The notes under the pieces: generated by a model
What the model saw: the letters and a program-made list of their open reading frames with translations, nothing else
Told to the model about the DNA's origin: nothing
Databases searched by the model: none
In this document: one piece after another, positions 48,280-56,762 of the stretch
Numbering within the stretch: the stretch's first letter is position 1
Layout: every line of letters starts with the position of its first letter
Source of the DNA: Parvularcula lutaonensis
GTDB taxonomy: Bacteria; Pseudomonadota; Alphaproteobacteria; Caulobacterales; Parvularculaceae
DNA: 64,000 nt
Direction of reading: 5' to 3'
Assembly: GCF_014651915.1 (NCBI RefSeq)
Contig: NZ_BMXU01000001.1
Location: 744,001 to 808,000 of the forward strand
Made by a program: the position numbers and the translations under genes

Positions 48280-48996
48280 ATGCGGAATTTCCTTCCCACA
48301 GTTGCACTTACCCTTGTGCTGACAGCCTGCACACACATCGACGACCCGGAAATCAGAGTCCCCACAGATTTCTCTGGTGCGGAGACCACGACGCTTGAGA
48401 TCTCCGGCATCAATGGTTGGCGCAAGGGCACCTTCACCGCCGACGGCTATCGTGGCGCGGCGGACTGGACCGCCAGCCGCACTGGGCTGCTCGGTGGCCT
48501 CCGGACCTTCCGCAGTACGGTCTTCGCCACGGTGGAGGCTGAAGGCCTGCCCGAGCTATCCGCCCGGTGCGTTGCCGACGAGGCCGTCATCGCCGGCGAG
48601 CTGAAAGGCGTCGATGTCGCCATTCCCCTGAAGGAAGTAGGGCTGCACTGCTCCTTCGCGGAGGCGGGAAATGCCATCGAGGGCACCCTTCTCCTGCGTA
48701 AGGACGAGGGCCGTGGTCCGCTCGGCGCTGCAGCGTTCGGTCGAGACGGCCTCGTGCGCTTCGGGGCGAAGACCTGGAAGATCGACTCGATCCACCACCT
48801 CGCCACGGCAAGGGTCGGCGTGCCCGGGCCGATCGGCTACAGCCTCACCCGAGGCGATGAGACCCTGGCGGTGATCGACCAGACCGAGCGGAAACCCGAA
48901 GTGCAGATGCTGGACAGCCTGACCGATGTGGAGCGTCAGCGGGTCATGCTGACCGCCGTGATCCTCTCGACTTACGTCGATCCGACCGAGTTCTGA
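48280..48996 (+). CDS. Hypothetical lipoprotein
   Basis: 238 residues. A lipoprotein signal peptide (MRNFLPTVALTLVLTAC, lipobox LTAC with Cys at 17) is followed by a mostly beta-structured domain with no recognised family. Two further Cys (about 107 and 129) could form a disulfide. The +2 residue is Thr, not Asp, so outer-membrane sorting is possible. Confidence 0.75.
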   Translation: MRNFLPTVALTLVLTACTHIDDPEIRVPTDFSGAETTTLEISGINGWRKGTFTADGYRGAADWTASRTGLLGGLRTFRSTVFATVEAEGLPELSARCVADEAVIAGELKGVDVAIPLKEVGLHCSFAEAGNAIEGTLLLRKDEGRGPLGAAAFGRDGLVRFGAKTWKIDSIHHLATARVGVPGPIGYSLTRGDETLAVIDQTERKPEVQMLDSLTDVERQRVMLTAVILSTYVDPTEF

Positions 48997-49248
48997 GGAT
49001 GCGACGGGCTGATTCCTTAACAGTTATTGCCCCTCCCTATGTGACATCGTCGCATCACTGGTGCAGCTTTGCCACAAAGCCCCGTTGTCTTCGCCTTTCG
49101 GCAGCCTTCACTGAAGGAACTGTTCGACCGCAAGCGTGTCCACTGTTCTGATTGCAGAAAAGATGGCCCGCACGGTTTGAGTCGATTTTTAGAGAAATGT
49201 TACTTTCTCACATCATGGTCGGTTCAGCCCTGAAGGGAGGAAACGACC

Positions 49249-49446
49249 ATGACGAACGACATCGCAGACATGCTGCCGGATTTCGACCAGGCTTCACCGC
49301 CGGCACGGCCCCTGTGTTCGGAGCCTCGTTTCAAGAAGCTCGCTTCGCTGCGCTCCTATGCCGAATCCGGCACGGCACCGCTCGTCGACGCGCCCGCCTG
49401 GGATCCTGACGACGACGCATCGCGTCCGTCGTCCTTTTTCGGCTAG
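49249..49446 (+). CDS. Small hypothetical protein
   Basis: 65 residues, acidic and Pro-rich (PAWDPDDDASRPSSFFG at the end), no signal or membrane segment, no family recognised. A near-perfect Shine-Dalgarno (AGGGAGGA, eight bases before the ATG) supports translation. It stands alone, about 90 bases short of the convergent desaturase-family gene. Confidence 0.55.
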   Translation: MTNDIADMLPDFDQASPPARPLCSEPRFKKLASLRSYAESGTAPLVDAPAWDPDDDASRPSSFFG

Positions 49447-49537
49447 ACTTCCGGGTCAAGGCGTGCCGGTAGCGAGCAGGACGGCTTCGCGGTCAGCCTT
49501 CCTGCCCGGCCCGATGGGAGGCGCGTTGAGATCAGGC

Positions 49538-50314
49538 TCAACCCGGCGATGCGGGACGGACAGCGGCCATGGGATCGCCTGACATATCGTCCGTCCCCAT
49601 CGCCTTGTCCCAGAAACGGAAGTAGAGGCCATAGTTCCTCTGAAACTTCGTGTGATGAAGATTGTGGTGGCGCGCGGTGATGAGCCAACGCCCCACCGGT
49701 CCGTCGAGGAAGCTTCTGGGAAAGATCTCCCACCCTGCGTGATTGGTCACGGCCCAGATCGTGGCAAGCGTGAGATAGGCCAACAACACGCCGAAGTGAA
49801 TCGGCACCACGAAAGCGAGTGCCGGGACGAACCAGGCGGCAATGATCGCCTCCCACGGATGGAAAGCGAAGCTCGCAAAGGCCGTCGGCTGCTTCGAGAT
49901 GTGATGGGTCTGGTGCGTCGCGCGGTAGAGCCGTGGATGATGCATCGCCCGGTGCGTCCAGTAGAAATAGGCATCATGGGTGAGCAGAAGCACTGCCAAG
50001 GAGCCAGGTAGCCACAGCCAGCCCGCCAGCGTCTGCGGCGCGTGGAGATAGAGCGCCGTCCCGCCTTCCTTGTACGCATGAATGAGGACCGTAGCGGGCA
50101 AGGCGTAGATGAGCGACGCGGCCAAGGCTGTCCTGCCTTCGCGCCAGAGATGCTCGGCCTGCGGCTTGTTCCTCGCAAGCCGGAACGCAAAAGGGGCGAG
50201 CTTTTGCCCGCCCCAAAAAAGACCGTGCACGGCGGAAGCCACAAGCACGTATCGGAGAAGCATCGGGATGAGCAGCCAGAGATAGGTTTCGATGAACCCG
50301 ATGGCTGGCACCAT
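49538..50314 (-). CDS. Sterol desaturase / fatty acid hydroxylase superfamily membrane protein
   Basis: 258 residues with about four transmembrane helices and the three His clusters that bind the di-iron centre: HDAYFYWTHRAMHH (about residue 113), HQTHH (about 135) and HHNLHH (about 215). The family introduces hydroxyl groups or double bonds into lipids such as carotenoids, sterols and sphingoid or fatty chains; the substrate is not evident. It follows the SapC gene by 15 bases. Confidence 0.9.
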   Translation of the reverse strand: MVPAIGFIETYLWLLIPMLLRYVLVASAVHGLFWGGQKLAPFAFRLARNKPQAEHLWREGRTALAASLIYALPATVLIHAYKEGGTALYLHAPQTLAGWLWLPGSLAVLLLTHDAYFYWTHRAMHHPRLYRATHQTHHISKQPTAFASFAFHPWEAIIAAWFVPALAFVVPIHFGVLLAYLTLATIWAVTNHAGWEIFPRSFLDGPVGRWLITARHHNLHHTKFQRNYGLYFRFWDKAMGTDDMSGDPMAAVRPASPG

Positions 50315-50329
50315 GCTCCCCTTTTCGGT

Positions 50330-51136
50330 TTAGCTGAGTTGCGGTTTCAGCACGTTCTCAGCGGTGAGCTGGTGACGAACGGCGCGCCGGTCCAGGACAT
50401 TGCGCCAGTTCCCCATCGACATCAACTGCGCGTACAGGATCGGCAGGATGTTCTGCTTGCGCAGGTCAAGGAACTTGTCATCGGCAAGGTCTTTCAGACG
50501 CTGCTCGTCGACACCGACATAGCGGGCGAAGGCCACCTGCTCCTTACCGTCCGGGGAGTACTGGGCCATCTGCTGCGTCAGGATGTCGAACTCCTTGAGC
50601 ACATCGGCAAGACGCTGGGTCTGGATGCGGTCGCGCTCGTAGCTCTGGCAGAATTCCATCGCCTGCTGCATCTGCTCGGACGGTTTGTCGCCGTCGAAGA
50701 AAGGTGTGTCGCCACCCTCGACAATGCCTTCGTATTCGCGGTCGATGATGATCGCCATACGCGGGTTTTCCGGATCGCCGGTCTTGTCCGCGGCGAGGGC
50801 GAACGGATAGCGGCGGATATAGCCGGGAATGTAGGCGCCCTGCTCCCATTCTCCGTCTTCATTGATGAAGAGGTTCTCATCGTCGACGAGGCCGAGGACA
50901 GCCAGCGGGATCGGGTTTTCGACCGAGCTGAAGATCACGGGATAGAAACGCATTGCGGTCGTGATCTCGCCGATCGTCAGCGGCACGGCACGGGCCTTGG
51001 CGCAGAAGTCGAGCGGCTTCTCCGGGCGGGAAACGCCGAGATGGCCGTGATGCTCGCGGGTGACCAGCTCCGGCTTGCGGAAAAGGTACATCTGGCCTTC
51101 GACGGAAGGCGCGCTTGCAGGAGGGGTCTGGCTCAT
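50330..51136 (-). CDS. SapC family protein
   Basis: 268 residues with the SapC pattern: an N-terminal HLGVSRPEKPLDFCAKARAVPL-like block (motif ARAVPLTIGE), FYPVIFSS, VLGLVDDENLFI, YIPGYIRRYPFALA, and SEQMQQAMEFCQSYERDR. SapC proteins are associated with S-layer type C-1-like or peptide-related functions by annotation only; they often neighbour TonB-dependent receptor or tryptophan halogenase genes, absent here. Confidence 0.9.
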   Translation of the reverse strand: MSQTPPASAPSVEGQMYLFRKPELVTREHHGHLGVSRPEKPLDFCAKARAVPLTIGEITTAMRFYPVIFSSVENPIPLAVLGLVDDENLFINEDGEWEQGAYIPGYIRRYPFALAADKTGDPENPRMAIIIDREYEGIVEGGDTPFFDGDKPSEQMQQAMEFCQSYERDRIQTQRLADVLKEFDILTQQMAQYSPDGKEQVAFARYVGVDEQRLKDLADDKFLDLRKQNILPILYAQLMSMGNWRNVLDRRAVRHQLTAENVLKPQLS

Positions 51137-51202
51137 TGGTTAGTCCTGAACATCCAAGTGTGTTGTCGAAGCCCATGGGCGATAGCAAAGCCGGGCCTCG
51201 CG

Positions 51203-52063
51203 TCAAACCCTCGGCAAAGAAGACGTTAACAAATTTGCTCGCATCCAGGCCGCGACGCCCTGCGGGTCCTCCAACGGCAGCATGTGAGAGCCCTTCTCCT
51301 CAGTCAGGCGCGCGCCCAGTTTTCCGGCCCTCGCGCGCTGAGCCAGCGGAAAGGTCGTCGCCTTCTCGGCCGCGAGGATCGAGACCGGGACCTTGCGATC
51401 ACACACATGCTTCAGGTGCGGCCAGAAGCCATGGCCCTGCGCGCCGAACATGGCGCTCTCCCAGTCGGGCCGGCAGGCGAGGGTGACGCCGTCCTTGGTG
51501 TCATGGAACCCCTCACCGACATAGCCTCTGAGGGCATCCTCATGCCACGAAGCGAAGAAGGGCTTTGCGCGGTAGGCCGCCAGGGCGGCTTCGCGGCTGG
51601 CAAAGTCCGTACGCCGTGCAGCGGCCCGCCGGGCGATCGGAAGCTGGCGCGTCGTGAAATGGCGCAGCGGTGTACGGGCAAGCCTCGCCACCACTGTCGG
51701 CACGACCACAGGCTCGATCATCAGGAGGAGGTCCGGGGCGATGTTCCGGGCGGCGAGCAGGGCCGTCACCGCTCCTGCAGAGTGCCCGGCAAGGACCAGC
51801 GGTCCGCCGTCCCTACGCGCGCCCACGAATCGCGTGATGTCATCGGCAAAGACATCCCAGGTGGTGAGGCCGAGCGCATCGGCAGGCAGGGTTGTCCTGC
51901 CATGGCCGCGCAGGGTCGGGACAATGACCTGTCCGTCAAATTCGAGAGCCTCGACCAGCGGCCTGTAGGCCGAGCCGTTGAGCCCGGTGGCATGGAGGAA
52001 GACGAGCGTCCCGTCGGGACCCTTCTCTCCGAAGATCTGGGTGAACAGCGGCGTCGAGCTCAT
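51203..52063 (-). CDS. Alpha/beta hydrolase
   Basis: 286 residues. Nucleophile elbow AGHSAGAV (Ser about residue 95), oxyanion loop LHATGLNGSAY (about 23-33) and catalytic-His region KGSHMLPLEDP (about 262) give a full catalytic set. There is no signal peptide, so it is cytoplasmic. Substrate unknown. It begins directly at the end of the exonuclease-like gene, so the two are coupled. Confidence 0.88.
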   Translation of the reverse strand: MSSTPLFTQIFGEKGPDGTLVFLHATGLNGSAYRPLVEALEFDGQVIVPTLRGHGRTTLPADALGLTTWDVFADDITRFVGARRDGGPLVLAGHSAGAVTALLAARNIAPDLLLMIEPVVVPTVVARLARTPLRHFTTRQLPIARRAAARRTDFASREAALAAYRAKPFFASWHEDALRGYVGEGFHDTKDGVTLACRPDWESAMFGAQGHGFWPHLKHVCDRKVPVSILAAEKATTFPLAQRARAGKLGARLTEEKGSHMLPLEDPQGVAAWMRANLLTSSLPRV

Positions 52064-52510
52064 TCAGGCTGTTTGCGCGACGCCGGCCTCCTCACGCAAG
52101 CGCACAACGACATCTTCCGCACGGTGAAGGCCTTGGAGATTGGCATCGGCCATCGGGTGGAGGCGGAAGTTCGGCTCGACACCAGCGGCCTTGTAGAGCT
52201 TGTAAAGCCAGAGACTGTCCGTCTCAGGCGCGCCCGCATAAACGTCACTCTGGCCAAGCGCTGCATTGAGGATGAGGCAGGCATCGAGCGCTGGCTTGCC
52301 CTCCTGAAGCAGGGTCTCGAGCCCGATCTTGTGATCCGCTTCGCAACCCTTGTTCCAGGCAGCAAGCGACCAGCTTCCTGCCGGTTTCAGCAGCATCGTC
52401 CTGATCTCTCCGGCAGCAAAGCCCCAGCCGACCTCGATCGGCCATGAGTCAGGAGACTTCCCGCAGCTGATGACGGAGAGATAGGAGGAAGGGCGCGAAC
52501 TCTGAACCAT
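52064..52510 (-). CDS. DnaQ-like 3'-5' exonuclease-fold protein lacking catalytic residues
   Basis: About 148 residues from the ATG at 52510 (a GTG at 52558 is possible). The SWPIEVGWGF segment, then WSLAAWNKGCEADHKI, LEEG-like LLQEGKPALDACLILNAAL, and VYAGAPETDSLWLYKLYKAAGV follow the order of an alphaproteobacterial exonuclease-like family (WPIEVGW, W..W, HGI, VYSD.P..D..WL). The motif I Asp-x-Glu that should lie about ten residues before SWP is replaced (SVISCG). Nuclease activity is therefore doubtful. Assignment is from pattern memory. Confidence 0.6.
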   Translation of the reverse strand: MVQSSRPSSYLSVISCGKSPDSWPIEVGWGFAAGEIRTMLLKPAGSWSLAAWNKGCEADHKIGLETLLQEGKPALDACLILNAALGQSDVYAGAPETDSLWLYKLYKAAGVEPNFRLHPMADANLQGLHRAEDVVVRLREEAGVAQTA

Positions 52511-52599
52511 CTTGTTGGAATGAATCCCTTCGCCGAAAGCGTCAAATGCCTTCGCCACCGCAGCAAAGTTCTCAATTCATTGAAGGAACGGGCGGTGCG

Positions 52600-52806
52600 T
52601 CAATCCTGCTCAGCGATGCCATAGACGCCGGTATGAGCATTTCGCTCGAGATCAATGACGTCCTTGTCCCGCATTCTGGCTGTACCCTTTCGCATCGTCC
52701 GGGCACGCTCGGGAGCGTTGCGCATCCGTTTGCGAAGCGCGCGGATGGCCTTGATCGAACCTGCGGTGACCGCAGCCGTCGCGAGAAGGGTGGCGAGCGC
52801 ATTCAT
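52600..52806 (-). CDS. Small conserved-type hypothetical protein
   Basis: 68 residues from the ATG at 52806: a hydrophobic start (LATLLATAAVTAG), a basic helix (KAIRALRKRMRNAPERARTMRK) and a C-terminal DKDVIDLERNAHTGVYGIAE. The VIDLExNxxTGVY ending recalls small alphaproteobacterial proteins encoded next to sppA-like genes. Likely membrane-associated; function unknown. Confidence 0.6.
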   Translation of the reverse strand: MNALATLLATAAVTAGSIKAIRALRKRMRNAPERARTMRKGTARMRDKDVIDLERNAHTGVYGIAEQD

Positions 52807-52858
52807 GCCCAAGGGGTAGCATCCGAACGCGGCGAAGTCATGTCGCCGCGCGTGATCG

Positions 52859-53707
52859 CTATCGTCCGAGCCGGGCATTCAGTCCATCGTTCTTGAGCCT
52901 GACTGCAACGGCATCGACGAGACCGCCCATGATCTGCGCTCCCAGCTTGCCAAGCAGGCCAGCGCGCTGGGCCGTGATCACCTTGATCTTCACATCGGTG
53001 CCATAGCGGCTTTTCAGGATCTGGCGCAGATCGCCGACACCGTCGACGAGGCCCAGTTCCTCGCCCTTCCCCGCGAGGAAGAAATCACCGCTGAAAATCT
53101 CGCTTTCGTCGCCTTTCAGGCGATCGCCGCGATGGGTTTTGACGAGATCGATAAAGATGCGGTGGGTTTCATCGAGGATGGTTTCGAGCTTCTCTGCGTC
53201 TTCAGGCTTCTCCGGCATGAAGGGATCGAGGCGGAGCTTTTTTTCACCCGCCGTATGGACCCGGCGCTCGACGCCGATCTTTGCGATTGCGTCGTGGAAA
53301 CCGAAGCCGGCGGAGACGACGCCGATCGAGCCGACGATGGCGAAGGGATCGGCGAGGATTTCCTCGCCCGCCAGCGCGATGAGATAGCCGCCCGAAGCAC
53401 CGACATCTTCGATGTAGCTGATGCAGGGGATCTGTTTTTCCAGCGCCAGCCCCCGTGCGCGCTCCATGATCATCCGCGCCTGTGCCGGGGCGCCTCCCGG
53501 CGAATTGATAGCCAGGACCACAGCCTTGGAACTTTTTCTCCGGAACGCCTTCTTCAGACTGCTCTCGACCGAATAGGCCGACAAGCCACGGCCCGGACGG
53601 GCCTCTATCCCAATAGGGCCTTGCAATTCGACGACGGTGACGGTCGGTTTGTCGGTGCCGAGAAGGCGGCGGAACGGGGCGCCAAGCGCGTTAAGGACGG
53701 AGGACAT
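52859..53707 (-). CDS. S49-family (SppA/SohB-like) signal peptide peptidase
   Basis: 282 residues, a single-domain S49 protein. INSPGGAPAQARMI (about residue 67), EDVGASGGYLIAL with the nucleophile Ser (about 100) and DPFAIVGSIGVV (about 118) are present. The short form lacks a clear N-terminal transmembrane helix, so it may be cytoplasmic or peripheral. The family degrades cleaved signal peptides. Confidence 0.92.
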   Translation of the reverse strand: MSSVLNALGAPFRRLLGTDKPTVTVVELQGPIGIEARPGRGLSAYSVESSLKKAFRRKSSKAVVLAINSPGGAPAQARMIMERARGLALEKQIPCISYIEDVGASGGYLIALAGEEILADPFAIVGSIGVVSAGFGFHDAIAKIGVERRVHTAGEKKLRLDPFMPEKPEDAEKLETILDETHRIFIDLVKTHRGDRLKGDESEIFSGDFFLAGKGEELGLVDGVGDLRQILKSRYGTDVKIKVITAQRAGLLGKLGAQIMGGLVDAVAVRLKNDGLNARLGR

Positions 53708-53839
53708 CAGGGCTGGCTCCTAGGGCAAAGCTCTTTAACGGTTCAACATGGGAGGTTCCGCGGCTAAGGCGCGCTTTGCCGCGTGCAATACGGTCGTTGA
53801 GAGCACACATAGTGACGACCGGCTCGAAGGAGAGGTTCC

Positions 53840-54856
53840 ATGGCGCTTGCCGCTGAAACGAGAGATGACGCTCAGGGCCTGGCGTTCACCGAGGCCGCCG
53901 CGCAGCTGAAGTCTGCCCTGCGGCACGAACTGGACGCCACAAACGAGGTCATTCTCGCTCACCTTGGCAGCCGTGTGCATCTCATACCGGAGGTGGCGAA
54001 GCACCTGATCGGCGCGGGCGGCAAAAGGCTGCGGCCGTTGATCGCGCTCGCTTCGGCGAAGATCGCGGGCGCGGACATGACGAACGCGCGTTACCTCGCT
54101 GCTGCCGTCGAGCTTATCCATGCGGCCACCCTGCTGCACGACGATGTCGTCGATGACAGCGCCCTTCGCCGAGGTTTCAAGACGGCGAATGTCGTCTTTG
54201 GCAACAAGGAATCGGTCCTCGTCGGAGACTTCCTCTTCGCGCGGGCTTTCGAGCTGATGGTGAAGACCGGGCAGCTGCCGGTGCTGAACCTGCTCAGCCG
54301 GGCGAGCTGCACCATCTCCGAAGGCGAAGTCCTGCAGCTCGAAACGCAGGGCAATATCGAAACGACCGAGGCGATGCACCTCGATGTCATCCGGGCCAAG
54401 ACGGCGATGCTGTTCGAAGCCGCTGCGCGCGCTGGGGCTATCTCGTCAGGCCCTTCGGACGCGGAAGAAGCGCTCGGTTCCTATGCCGAGAATTTCGGGA
54501 TCGCCTACCAGCTGGTCGACGACGCGCTGGACTATGGCCATGGTGCGCTCGGGCTTGGCAAGACGATCGGTGACGACTTCCGTGAACGGAAGATGACCAT
54601 GCCGGTGATTCTCGCCTATCGCGCTGCGCGGACGGACGAGGAACGGGAGTTCTGGCGCGAGGCCTTCTCGCGCGGGGATGCGGATTTCGACCGGGCGAAG
54701 AGCCTGATCGAACGCGATGGCATCGGGAAAGCTGCGCTGGAGCACGCGCAGGGCTTTGCCGATCTTGCGGTGAACGCCCTGACGGCGCTGCCAGATCATC
54801 CGCTCAAAGATGTTCTTCGGGAGATGGCTGCCGCTTCAGCGGAGCGTCCCTTCTAG
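53840..54856 (+). CDS. Polyprenyl (octaprenyl/decaprenyl-type) diphosphate synthase
   Basis: 338 residues. First Asp-rich motif in LIHAATLLHDDVVDDS (about residue 95) and second in YQLVDDALDYGHG (about 225), with GGKRLRPLI near residue 57. This is the long-chain trans-prenyl synthase (IspB type) that makes the ubiquinone side chain. A GAAGGAGAGG ribosome-binding site precedes it. Its last 21 bases overlap the 3' end of the convergent glycosyltransferase gene. Confidence 0.93.
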   Translation: MALAAETRDDAQGLAFTEAAAQLKSALRHELDATNEVILAHLGSRVHLIPEVAKHLIGAGGKRLRPLIALASAKIAGADMTNARYLAAAVELIHAATLLHDDVVDDSALRRGFKTANVVFGNKESVLVGDFLFARAFELMVKTGQLPVLNLLSRASCTISEGEVLQLETQGNIETTEAMHLDVIRAKTAMLFEAAARAGAISSGPSDAEEALGSYAENFGIAYQLVDDALDYGHGALGLGKTIGDDFRERKMTMPVILAYRAARTDEEREFWREAFSRGDADFDRAKSLIERDGIGKAALEHAQGFADLAVNALTALPDHPLKDVLREMAAASAERPF

Positions 54857-55882
54857 GCCGGCGCCCCTGCGCAGCTTGATGAAGAGCATGCCGTAAAGCG
54901 CTGCGGCCCATAACAGAACGATGAAGAGCGCCGAAAGCCAGTAGACAGATGGCCTGTCGGCACAAGCTCGCCACATCGACGTGGCCACGAGCAGTGCCAT
55001 CACCCCGGTGAAGAGCAGGGTGACCGACGCGGCCTGGTGCGACCAGCCTGCTGCCTTGATCCGTTGGTAGAGGTGCTCGCGATGCGGCTCGGACAACCGG
55101 GCGCCGCGGGCTGCGCGCCTGACCAGGGTCAGCGCGACATCGGCAATGAGCGGTAGGCAGACAAGCGGGATCAGCCAGAAGCCCCTGCTCTCTTCGTTTG
55201 CCACAAGGGGCGCCGCGCCGAGAAGGAAGCCGAGCGACAGACTGCCTGCATCGCCGAGAAAGATGCGTCCTTCGAAAACGTTGCAGAAGAGGAAACCGAG
55301 GACGGCGACCTGCGCGGCAAGGAGCGGCCAGGAAGGCTCGCTCCACAAGGTCCCTGCCGCGGCGAGGACAAGCACGGCGTAGGAGCCCGCGAGACCGTTG
55401 AGTCCGTCCATGAAATTGACGACGTTGACGATGGACAGGAGCCAGAAGCCCGCCACCACGACGCCAAGCCAGTGAGGGATGGCGACCCAGCCTGCCAAAG
55501 GGATCGGCAGCTCGGCCACCGGGCCGAGCAGCACGGCCCCTGCGAAGGCGAGGATATTCAGGAGCAGGATCTTCACCTGCGGGCGCAGGGTCAGGAAATC
55601 GTCTGCAATGCCGATCGCGCCTGCCGCCATGGTCAGGACAAGGAGCATCCCGCTTTCAGGACTGAGAAGCCCGGCCATGGCGAGAATCGTCGTCGCTCCG
55701 GCAAGCCCGCCAATGACCGCCATGCCGCCAAGGCGCGGCGTTGGCTGGCTGTGATTCGAACGCTCGGAGACGTGGTCGAGGCCGATCCGCGTGCGGATGG
55801 CGGCGAGACTGAGCGCATTGGAGAGAAGCCCCGCGAGGAGTGCTGCAAGGAGCCCCCAGACCACTGCGTCACTGACTGGCAC
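54836..55882 (-). CDS. WecA/WbpL-like polyprenyl-phosphate sugar-1-phosphate transferase
   Basis: 348 residues from the GTG at 55882, with about ten transmembrane helices. Motifs of the MraY/WecA family are clear: HSQPTPRLGGMAV (about residue 45), IGIADDFLTLRPQVK (about 95), VNFMDGLNGLAGSY (about 165), FLGDAGSLSLGFLLG (about 215) and PHREHLYQRI (about 270). The last is the WecA/WbpL HxxH-type motif rather than MraY. It should load a sugar phosphate on undecaprenyl phosphate to start a surface polysaccharide. Confidence 0.9.
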   Translation of the reverse strand: MPVSDAVVWGLLAALLAGLLSNALSLAAIRTRIGLDHVSERSNHSQPTPRLGGMAVIGGLAGATTILAMAGLLSPESGMLLVLTMAAGAIGIADDFLTLRPQVKILLLNILAFAGAVLLGPVAELPIPLAGWVAIPHWLGVVVAGFWLLSIVNVVNFMDGLNGLAGSYAVLVLAAAGTLWSEPSWPLLAAQVAVLGFLFCNVFEGRIFLGDAGSLSLGFLLGAAPLVANEESRGFWLIPLVCLPLIADVALTLVRRAARGARLSEPHREHLYQRIKAAGWSHQAASVTLLFTGVMALLVATSMWRACADRPSVYWLSALFIVLLWAAALYGMLFIKLRRGAGLEGTLR

Positions 55883-55904
55883 GTTCTGCCCAGCCTCCCT
55901 CGCC

Positions 55905-56762
55905 CTAACCGGGCAGAATGAACGACGATTCGGCCCAATAGCCTCGCGCCTGAAGATCGCGGGTGGCCCGCACTGCCGACGCGCGGCTTGCATGGATGGC
56001 AAAGCAGGTAGCGCCCGAGCCGGACATGGCCGCCGTCTCCGTGCCCGGCTGGCCGGTCATCACGTCGAGCAGGTCAGCAATCTCCGGCGCGAGGGAAACG
56101 GCAGGCTGGAAGAGGTCATTGCCATTGGCGCGCTGGAGCAGCGAGACATCGCGGCCCGTGATCCTGACTTCCTCCAGTGGCTCCGGTCCATCCGAATCGA
56201 AACGGCTGAAAACCGCCCCTGTCGAGACCGGGACACCCGGATTGGCAAGGACGATGGCCTTTGGTTCGCAGCGGCCAAGATGCTCGACCTTCTCCCCGAT
56301 CCCCCTTGCACGGAGGATGCCGCCGCCGTGGATCTGCCCGGCCATGCAGACCGGGCCATCAGCCCCGAGGCCGAGCGCGCGGCGCTCAAGCTGCCGCGCA
56401 TCGAAGCCGAGCCCGAGCACTTCGTTCAGGAGCAGCATCGCAGCGACACCGTCAGCCGTTCCCGCTCCGATACCAGAGGCGATCGGCGTTTCCTTTTGCA
56501 GGAAAAAGCGGCCCTGGGGTTCGAGATCGAGGAGACGGAAGGCGCGCCAGAGAAGGTTGGTCTGCGGATCTTCGTTCGAGAGATCGGCACCGAAGGTGCC
56601 GCCGAAATCGATCCCTGCCTGCGCTTCGGGCTCGTAGGAGATGACATCCCCGATCATCGGGAAGACACAAAGCGTATCGACGGGATGGTAGCCGTCAGCA
56701 CGCAGAGGGCCGACATGGAGCGCAAGGTTGATCTTGACCGGCGCGAAGATGGCCGGGGTCAC
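55905..56762 (-). CDS. ispE: IspE: 4-diphosphocytidyl-2-C-methyl-D-erythritol kinase
   Basis: 285 residues from a GTG whose GTGA overlaps the stop of the TPR lipoprotein gene. GHMP kinase motifs: APVKINLALHVGPLRADGYH at the N-terminus, PIASGIGAGTADGVAAMLL (the ATP loop, about residue 95) and MSGSGATCFAI (about 250). The loop reads GAGTADG rather than the more common GGGSSDA, a conservative variation. Fourth enzyme of the MEP pathway. Confidence 0.95.
   Translation of the reverse strand: MTPAIFAPVKINLALHVGPLRADGYHPVDTLCVFPMIGDVISYEPEAQAGIDFGGTFGADLSNEDPQTNLLWRAFRLLDLEPQGRFFLQKETPIASGIGAGTADGVAAMLLLNEVLGLGFDARQLERRALGLGADGPVCMAGQIHGGGILRARGIGEKVEHLGRCEPKAIVLANPGVPVSTGAVFSRFDSDGPEPLEEVRITGRDVSLLQRANGNDLFQPAVSLAPEIADLLDVMTGQPGTETAAMSGSGATCFAIHASRASAVRATRDLQARGYWAESSFILPG

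Noticed and set aside
53740-53760. GTTC-N10-GTTC upstream of the S49 protease gene as a LexA box
   Set aside because: The spacer is ten bases rather than seven.
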